Made by a program: the position numbers and the translations under genes. Shown one piece after another: positions 14,512 through 19,556 of a DNA stretch of 19,556 nucleotides. The notes under the pieces are model-generated. The model had not been told where the DNA came from and made no database searches. It saw only the letters and a program-made list of their open reading frames with translations. Every line of letters starts with the position of its first letter. Position 1 is the first letter of the stretch. This DNA is from CAZNLS01 sp964573895 (GTDB lineage: Bacteria; Acidobacteriota; Aminicenantia; UBA2199): the NCBI GenBank assembly GCA_964573895.1, contig CAZNLS010000046.1, forward strand, positions 1-19,556, given 5' to 3'.

Positions 14512-15226
14512 ATGCCATTATCCTGTTAAAGTAAAAATCCTCAAGGTTTTTCTCACCGGATATTTTTTCGAGTTTCTCAGGATTCCCCTCGATATCGATT
14601 GCACCGTCTATAATTATACCTATCCTGCTGCTGACTTCCTGCGCCAGTGGGAGGATATGCGTTGCAAAGATTATCGTAGTACCATTTTTTGCCTGCTCTT
14701 TTAGAAGTAGTTTGAATTTCCTTCCCACAACAGGGTCTATTGATACAAGTGGTTCATCCAGGAGCAGTATTGACGGATTGACAAGCAATGCCTGCGAGAT
14801 AAGAAGCTTCTGGCGTGTTCCCGACGAATAAGTTTCGACAAGCTCTTTTCTGTAAAGTTCAAATTCAAAATATTTAAAAAAGAAATCTACCTTCTCTTTT
14901 AAACCGTTTGTTTTGATTTTATAGAGACCGGCAAAAAAGTTCATATGTTCTTCACCTGTAAGTTTGGGGTATACAAACGGCTCGTCCGGTACATATGCTA
15001 TCTTTTTTTTCAATTCCGATTTTTCTCTGTTATATTCATCTCCGGAGATCATGATCTTACCGGAGTCGAAGGATAACAGGCCGGCAAGTATTTTTATTGT
15101 TGTTGTTTTCCCGGCTCCGTTAGGACCGAGAAGACCGAAAATTTCTCCTTTCTTAATATGGAGATTCAGCCCGTTGAGGGCAGGTGTTCCGTTAAAATTT
15201 TTTTTCAGGTTAGTAATTTCAATCAT
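14489..15226 (-). CDS. ABC exporter ATP-binding protein
   Basis: A 245-residue ATPase with Walker A GPNGAGKT (34-41), signature YSSGTRQK (133-140), Walker B ILLLDEP (153-159) and switch H190 in FATHILPL. The usual Q-loop glutamine is replaced by aspartate (D81 in YVPDEPFVYPKLTG), as acidic residues are at this spot in some EcsA-like exporters. The start ATG directly follows the helicase stop TAG with no base between. It pairs with the permease at 12865-14511, whose start it overlaps by 23 bases. The domain order is complete and there is no extra C-terminal domain. Confidence 0.93.
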   Translation of the reverse strand: MIEITNLKKNFNGTPALNGLNLHIKKGEIFGLLGPNGAGKTTTIKILAGLLSFDSGKIMISGDEYNREKSELKKKIAYVPDEPFVYPKLTGEEHMNFFAGLYKIKTNGLKEKVDFFFKYFEFELYRKELVETYSSGTRQKLLISQALLVNPSILLLDEPLVSIDPVVGRKFKLLLKEQAKNGTTIIFATHILPLAQEVSSRIGIIIDGAIDIEGNPEKLEKISGEKNLEDFYFNRIMAYEKSGSI

Positions 15227-17149
15227 CTATTCCTCCAGCTCCCTGTCGGCATCAATTAATCCTTTCCTTAAGAAAGAAAGAGCTGTTTTCACTCTTTTTT
15301 TTGTCTCCTCATTTATCTCAGTCTTCATTAGTTCCCGGAGGATCTGAGAAGACATTCTAAAATACCTCAACAGGTCTCCCGGGTCAATATCAGCAGTGTT
15401 TACACTTGTATAGAAATTTTCACCTTTTATCCATAGGTTAGCAGCATATGTGAGATCAAAATTCAGTGAAACACTTTCTCCCGGGATCCCGTGTATTTTT
15501 TCGAGTGCTTCTATTTTGTTAATAACGGGATTTGTAAGTTTTTTTAAATATTTGGATCTTTTGTGGTCAGGAGTCTGTAATTTCCTTCCCGATGGTTCAA
15601 AAACAAGTGCCAGGGTGAAGTAGACCAGATCAGCGGGTGAGAAACGGTCCAAAAGACCATGTTTTTTTATTTCAGCCATCGGCAGTTCATACCCATGAAG
15701 TTCCGAAGCAAATCTCCCCGATTCGGTTATTTTACAATTACTGATAAAGTTCAGTTTTTTTAACACTTTCAACTTCGCCTGCAGTTTTTTTAAATATATT
15801 GATCCTCTCTTTCCCCGTGACTGGAAATATTTGAATGTTCTTAAAAATACATCGGATATCCTCTCTTCATACAAATCATATAAGTTCAAAATTCCGGAGT
15901 ATGAGAGATCAAACCGGCTGGATATTGGTTCGGGACTGCCTGTCAGAAGCTTATTTAGCGAGAATCCGCTTACTGACCTGTCAATGAAACTATAAACATA
16001 TCCTGCATCGTCAAGACCCCGCCTGCCTGCCCGTCCTGCCATCTGAAAAAAATCCCTTACCGGCATTATTCTGAAAGAGCGTCCCTGCTTTTTTCTTAGT
16101 TCGTCAAAAATAACTGTCCTTGCCGGCATATTGATCCCGAGGGCAAATGTTTCAGTAGCAAAAACCAGTTTTACCAGTCCTTCGGAAAAAAGTTTTTCTA
16201 CGATCTCTTTTAACTGAGGGATCATTCCCGCATTGTGGAAAGCAGTCCCTGATCTCAGCAGTGATTTAAGATCGTGAAGATCGGGATTGTTTTTCAGCTC
16301 ATATTTTGAAATATAATATTTTAGTATATCATCAACTCTTTTCGACTCTGATGTTGAAAGAAAATTTTGGTTTTGAAAAAGGTGTGCCAGTCTGTCTGTC
16401 CTCTTCCTGTTCAGGGTAAAATATATCAACGGCAATTTCTGCTCAGAATTCAGTCTCCCGATAATTTCTGTAACCTCCGAATCATCGGGGAATTTTTTTC
16501 TGACTCTTCGAAGATAAGGCTCTTTTGGAGACAGGTGCCCCTTTTTTAATGACTTTGTTACTGAATTTATGCTGTTAAAAATTTTTCCGTTCAGGATAAA
16601 ATGGTATTCCAGCGGAACCGGTCTTATTGTTTCTTTAACAACTTTTACTTCCCGTTTAAGTATTGCAGACACCCATTGAGCAAGTGAATCAATATTTGGG
16701 AGGGTGGCAGATAATCCAAGAAAATTTATTCCGGGAGGAAGGAACATCAGGCTCTCCTCCCAGACAGTTCCACGATCTTTGTTATCGATGAAATGGATTT
16801 CATCAAATATGATCCATGAATATTTTTCACTAAGATCATCACCCCTGAAAAGACGGTTGCGAAAGATCTCGGTTGTCATGATAAGAAGCGGGGCATCGGG
16901 GTTTATCGAGACATCACCGGTTACAATTCCGGTTTTCTTAGGGAAAATTGAGTTAAAATCCCTGAATTTCTGATTTGAGAGTGCTTTTATCGGAGATGTG
17001 AATATAACACCTCGATTATTTTTAAAACTCTCTTTCATTATATGCTCGGCAATCAATGTTTTCCCTGCACCGGTTGGAGCAGAGACGATCACACTTTTCC
17101 CCTGTCTGGTAAAGTCAATTGCTTCTATCTGAAATCTGTCGAGTTTCAT
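15227..17149 (-). CDS. Ski2/HelY-like DEAD/DEAH RNA helicase
   Basis: A 640-residue superfamily 2 helicase. Motifs in order: Walker A APTGAGKT (24-31), TSPIKALSNQ (51-60), DEIH (116-119), SAT (147-149), HNAGM (305-309), FALGINMPART (335-345) and QMAGRAGRRGLD (369-380). The C-terminal part (about 460-640; ESGRFASELHGYELPM, then DIDPGDLLRYFRMSSQILREL) resembles the DSHCT/Ski2 C-terminal region of bacterial HelY. It is shorter than the roughly 900-residue actinobacterial HelY proteins. A role in RNA unwinding or turnover is the family expectation. No clear ribosome site precedes the ATG, 29 bases after the ligase gene. Next to an exporter operon its position is puzzling. Confidence 0.9.
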   Translation of the reverse strand: MKLDRFQIEAIDFTRQGKSVIVSAPTGAGKTLIAEHIMKESFKNNRGVIFTSPIKALSNQKFRDFNSIFPKKTGIVTGDVSINPDAPLLIMTTEIFRNRLFRGDDLSEKYSWIIFDEIHFIDNKDRGTVWEESLMFLPPGINFLGLSATLPNIDSLAQWVSAILKREVKVVKETIRPVPLEYHFILNGKIFNSINSVTKSLKKGHLSPKEPYLRRVRKKFPDDSEVTEIIGRLNSEQKLPLIYFTLNRKRTDRLAHLFQNQNFLSTSESKRVDDILKYYISKYELKNNPDLHDLKSLLRSGTAFHNAGMIPQLKEIVEKLFSEGLVKLVFATETFALGINMPARTVIFDELRKKQGRSFRIMPVRDFFQMAGRAGRRGLDDAGYVYSFIDRSVSGFSLNKLLTGSPEPISSRFDLSYSGILNLYDLYEERISDVFLRTFKYFQSRGKRGSIYLKKLQAKLKVLKKLNFISNCKITESGRFASELHGYELPMAEIKKHGLLDRFSPADLVYFTLALVFEPSGRKLQTPDHKRSKYLKKLTNPVINKIEALEKIHGIPGESVSLNFDLTYAANLWIKGENFYTSVNTADIDPGDLLRYFRMSSQILRELMKTEINEETKKRVKTALSFLRKGLIDADRELEE

Positions 17150-17171
17150 TAGTTAATTAATTCAGCAAATA

Positions 17172-17193
17172 CCGGCAACTAATTTCCTGCCGG
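17172..17193. other. Small hairpin over the ligase stop codon
   Basis: CCGGCA (17172-17177) pairs with TGCCGG (17188-17193) around a 10-base loop that contains the ligase stop codon. The minus-strand tail TATTTGCTGAATTAATT has no T-run, so it looks more like a messenger stem than a terminator. It could reduce, but not obviously stop, read-through to the helicase. Confidence 0.3.
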
Positions 17194-18903
17194 GTGATAG
17201 TAGAGATATCTTTTTATCTTTTTTGTAGCTGTTTTAGCAAAGGGTTCACTTTGGAAATGGCATCTTTTTATATATGAAAATTTAGGAAGCCGTTGATTAG
17301 TCTCGGATTTTATCTTTTCAAGGATGCTTTCTATTATTTTTTCGCCTTCGGCACCGGATTTTCCGGACAGCTGATCATCAAGAATATCATGATCCAGGCA
17401 TATCAGGGCTTCAACATCTCCTTTGTTTTCGATGACAAGAGATTCCTCGACGATCAGGTTTTCATTCAGCTTTTCCTCTATTACTTCGGGATAGATATTT
17501 TCCCCGCTGGGTCCAAGGATCATATTTTTGGAACGTCCTTTTATATAAAGGTAGTTATCTTTGTCGAGAAATCCTCTGTCTCCTGTTATAAACCAGTTGT
17601 CTTCGGTAAATGCTTCAGACGTGATTTTCTCATTCTTAAAGTAACCCCTCATAACATTCGGTCCTTTTACACATATTTCTCCGGAACCTGTTTCGGGATC
17701 AGGATCCAAAATTTTCACTTCTACATTTTTTATCGGATATCCGCATGAACCCGGCCTTGTTTCACCTATTCTTTCTCCGGTAACAAGAGGGGATGTTTCA
17801 GTGAGCCCGTATCCTACAAGGTATGGGAAACCGGATTTTATAAGAAATGCTTCAACTTCTTCGTTTAAGGGTGCACCACCGATAGCAATTAGTCGAAGGG
17901 AACCTCCAAAGAAATCCTTAATTGCTTTTGCTGCTTTTCTGTAAAGTATATTTCCTATATAAGGAGTTCTCGTCATTCCTTTTATTAAAATGTTTTTTTC
18001 GAATGCAATTTTCACACGTTTTTTATAGATCTTTTCGATAATAAGAGGAACCATGGGAATTACGGTAGGTTTAGCTATTGCAGCCGCTTTTTTTATAATC
18101 GTAGGATTCGGAGTCTTTCCGATATAGTATAGTGAAGCCCCGCAAGAGAGGGGATAAAGGAATCCAACCGTACATTCCAGTGAATGTGAAAGCGGGAGGA
18201 GGGATAAAAAGCGGTCGTCAGTATTAATTTTTATAAGAGCTCTCATGGAATTGACATTTGATACTATATTTCCATGGGTCAGCATCACTCCTTTTGATAA
18301 TCCTGTTGTCCCTGAAGTATAAATAATTGCCGCCAGGTCATCAGGAAGAACTTCACCGGAAGCAAGTCCGGTCTTCTCACCGATATCATGAATTAATGCA
18401 CTGATTTTTTTATATGCATCTTTAATAAACTCTGAAAATGTGATTGTGTCAAATCCGGTTCCTTCAACTGAAAAATCATCGAGAAGGATTACCTTTGTAA
18501 TCATCCTGCATCTCTCATAATTGAGCTTGTCAAACTGTTTTTTTGTCGTAAAAAGGATCTTGCTTTCAGAGTGGTTCAGAATTGTTTCTACATCTGAAGC
18601 CGGAAAGTCCGGGAGGATGGGAACAACAACTGCGCCCATTGATACTATACTAAGATATGCTATCCCCCAGTTCGGGGAGTTTTCGCCCAGGATTGCAACC
18701 CTGTCTCCCTTTCTTATATCATTTTCTCTTAATAATCTTCCCAGCTCTCTGATCTTTGCTCCCATCTCGCTGAAGGTGACTGGAGACCCGTCATAAAATG
18801 AGAGTGCAGGGATACCCGGGAATTCATTCATGCTGTTTTCGATAAGGGCTTTGATTGTTTCCGGCTGTACCGGAGGCAGGGCAATAATATCTTTTTCATT
18901 CAT
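17179..18903 (-). CDS. AMP-forming acyl-CoA synthetase-like ligase
   Basis: A 574-residue adenylate-forming enzyme close to long-chain fatty acyl-CoA synthetases (FadD/FACL type). The P-loop is YTSGTTGLSKGV (195-206), the adenine motif YGLTETS (365-371), TGD at 440-442, the hinge around GRSKN (456-460), and the C-terminal K562 in KTATKKIKR is the likely catalytic lysine of the adenylation step. It would activate a carboxylic acid, probably a fatty acid, to an acyl-adenylate and then to acyl-CoA. Ribosome site GGAGAA lies 6 bases before the ATG. It follows the cupin gene by 28 bases. The chain length preferred cannot be told. Confidence 0.92.
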   Translation of the reverse strand: MNEKDIIALPPVQPETIKALIENSMNEFPGIPALSFYDGSPVTFSEMGAKIRELGRLLRENDIRKGDRVAILGENSPNWGIAYLSIVSMGAVVVPILPDFPASDVETILNHSESKILFTTKKQFDKLNYERCRMITKVILLDDFSVEGTGFDTITFSEFIKDAYKKISALIHDIGEKTGLASGEVLPDDLAAIIYTSGTTGLSKGVMLTHGNIVSNVNSMRALIKINTDDRFLSLLPLSHSLECTVGFLYPLSCGASLYYIGKTPNPTIIKKAAAIAKPTVIPMVPLIIEKIYKKRVKIAFEKNILIKGMTRTPYIGNILYRKAAKAIKDFFGGSLRLIAIGGAPLNEEVEAFLIKSGFPYLVGYGLTETSPLVTGERIGETRPGSCGYPIKNVEVKILDPDPETGSGEICVKGPNVMRGYFKNEKITSEAFTEDNWFITGDRGFLDKDNYLYIKGRSKNMILGPSGENIYPEVIEEKLNENLIVEESLVIENKGDVEALICLDHDILDDQLSGKSGAEGEKIIESILEKIKSETNQRLPKFSYIKRCHFQSEPFAKTATKKIKRYLYYHPAGN

Positions 18904-18931
18904 AGGATGTTCTCCATGGTTTTACAAAAAA

Positions 18932-19252
18932 CTATTTATAGTCTTCTCTTACAGGATAAAAAGTGTCAATGATCGTGCACTTCTCGACAGCCTTTCCACC
19001 GTGAGGGACATTAGGAGGAATTACTATAACATCTCCGGGACCTATGATCCTTACATCTCCATCAAGATTGAATTCAAACTGACCCTCCGTAACATTTGAA
19101 ACCTGTTCATGAGGATGAGAGTGAACCGGAAGAGCGGCATCTTTTTCTACTTCCCAATAGGCTGTTGTCATGTTTTCAGAGTGAACAAATCTTGCTCTGT
19201 AACCCTTTACAATCTCTTTACTTTCAATATTCTCTAATTTTAGAAATGGCAT
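18932..19252 (-). CDS. Small cupin-domain protein
   Basis: A 106-residue single-domain cupin. Metal-binding motif 1 is PVHSHPHEQVSNVTEGQFEF with H44, H46 and E49 or Q50; motif 2 is GPGDVIVIPPNVPHGG with H84. Small cupins of this type bind a metal and may act as sugar or organic-acid binding proteins, dioxygenases or isomerases. The start is set at the ATG at 19252 because TGAGGT lies a few bases upstream. A longer frame to a GTG at 19294 exists, but it would begin upstream of the promoter -10 box at 19279-19284, so it is unlikely. It is the first gene of the operon that runs down to the symporter. Substrate unknown. Confidence 0.85.
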   Translation of the reverse strand: MPFLKLENIESKEIVKGYRARFVHSENMTTAYWEVEKDAALPVHSHPHEQVSNVTEGQFEFNLDGDVRIIGPGDVIVIPPNVPHGGKAVEKCTIIDTFYPVREDYK

Positions 19253-19278
19253 TTGAACCTCACTTTCAATATCCGTTA

Positions 19279-19307
19279 ATATTAAACAAGTCACAAAAGT
19301 TTGTCAA
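19279..19307 (-). promoter_or_regulatory. Sigma70-like promoter for the cupin-to-symporter operon
   Basis: A consensus TTGACA (19302-19307) and TAATAT (19279-19284) are separated by exactly 17 bases on the minus strand. TTTAAT at a 15-base spacing is an alternative -10. The start would be near 19272, about 20 bases before the cupin ATG, with the TGAGGT ribosome site between. No comparable promoter is seen in the short gaps inside the six-gene run. Confidence 0.6.
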
Positions 19308-19487
19308 AACAGCCTTGGTATTATTTGATAATCCCTGTCTTTTTACTCAAGCGGACGCCCATCCGGATTAAGGTAAGGATAATAAACAGAAAATAGGTAG
19401 GTGAAAGTAATGGAATAGAAATTTTAAGAGTGGTAAAATAACCGAAAACAGGTCAGAGAGTTTGTATATATACTTAAAAACTTTTTT

Positions 19488-19516
19488 TTTAGTAAATGAA
19501 GGTTAATTTATATAAA
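19488..19516 (+). promoter_or_regulatory. Weak promoter candidate for the gene cut by the window end
   Basis: TATAAA (19511-19516) lies 23 bases before the ATG at 19540; the -35 position (TTTAGT, 19488-19493, after a run of T) is a poor match. A perfect 16-base palindrome, TAATTTATATAAATTA (19504-19519), covers the -10 box and might be an operator, though AT-rich DNA yields such palindromes by chance. Confidence 0.3.
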
Positions 19517-19539
19517 TTATTAACTCAGGAGGGGTAATC

Positions 19540-19556
19540 ATGAAAAGAATTCTTTT
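19540..19556 (+). CDS. Start of a gene truncated by the window edge
   Basis: Only MKRIL and part of a sixth codon are visible. The start is supported by a very strong ribosome site, AGGAGGGG (19527-19534), five bases upstream. A Lys-Arg start followed by Ile-Leu would fit a signal peptide, but too little is present to say more. Confidence 0.7.

Noticed and set aside
19496..19537. A 13-codon frame (MKVNLYKLLTQEG) ending two bases before the last gene's ATG, like a leader peptide
   Set aside because: It has no ribosome site, follows a run of T, and the promoter candidate would start transcription downstream of its ATG; probably chance.

Overview
The window is low-GC DNA (roughly 37% by eye) of ordinary bacterial layout. 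Genes are tightly packed, almost all on the minus strand, with Shine-Dalgarno sites and sigma70-like TTGACA promoters. Indolepyruvate:ferredoxin oxidoreductase with 4Fe-4S clusters points to an anaerobe that ferments amino acids. A PilZ protein implies cyclic-di-GMP signalling. The run of 100 Ns flanked by a 55-base exact duplicate shows a draft, probably metagenomic, de Bruijn assembly. I cannot name the phylum from this stretch; an uncultured, probably Gram-negative lineage fits.

Layout, in window order. 43-84: a strong GC hairpin that probably ends the first minus-strand unit. 137-3159 (transcribed leftward): iorA-iorB-acyP-fmdB, with a good promoter in front of iorA and another candidate in front of fmdB. 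3215-5021: a GT4 glycosyltransferase coupled to an unrecognised 145-residue membrane-associated protein. 5076-5966: an HD-domain phosphohydrolase-like protein with a C-terminal zinc ribbon. 6095-8370: a peptidase family M3 (Dcp-like) gene split only by the assembly gap; removing the gap and one copy of the duplicate restores one 706-residue protein. 8446-10631: two GT4 glycosyltransferases joined by an ATGA overlap. 10737-11075: a lone plus-strand PilZ gene, divergent from them. 11076-19252 (transcribed leftward): an apparent six-gene operon of cupin, acyl-CoA synthetase-like ligase, Ski2/HelY-like helicase, ABC exporter ATPase, ABC exporter permease and sodium:solute symporter, with gaps of 29 bases or less. 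19540-19556: the first codons of a plus-strand gene cut by the window edge.

How the genes may work together. IorAB would oxidise aryl-pyruvates from aromatic amino acids to aryl-acetyl-CoA with reduced ferredoxin; acylphosphatase next door acts on acyl-phosphates. The M3 peptidase and the sodium symporter fit peptide or amino-acid use. The glycosyltransferases fit cell-surface glycan assembly, and the PilZ gene beside two of them may link c-di-GMP to envelope behaviour; this is inference. The six-gene operon looks like a housekeeping mixture rather than a single pathway.

No rRNA, tRNA, CRISPR array, insertion sequence or phage gene was seen. No gene-free stretch exceeds 300 bases; the longest (19253-19539) holds the cupin promoter, a 16-base AT palindrome and a candidate promoter for the last gene, and I see nothing in 19308-19487. 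No clearly new biological system is present; the best unknowns are the 145-residue glycosyltransferase partner and the HD/zinc-ribbon fusion.
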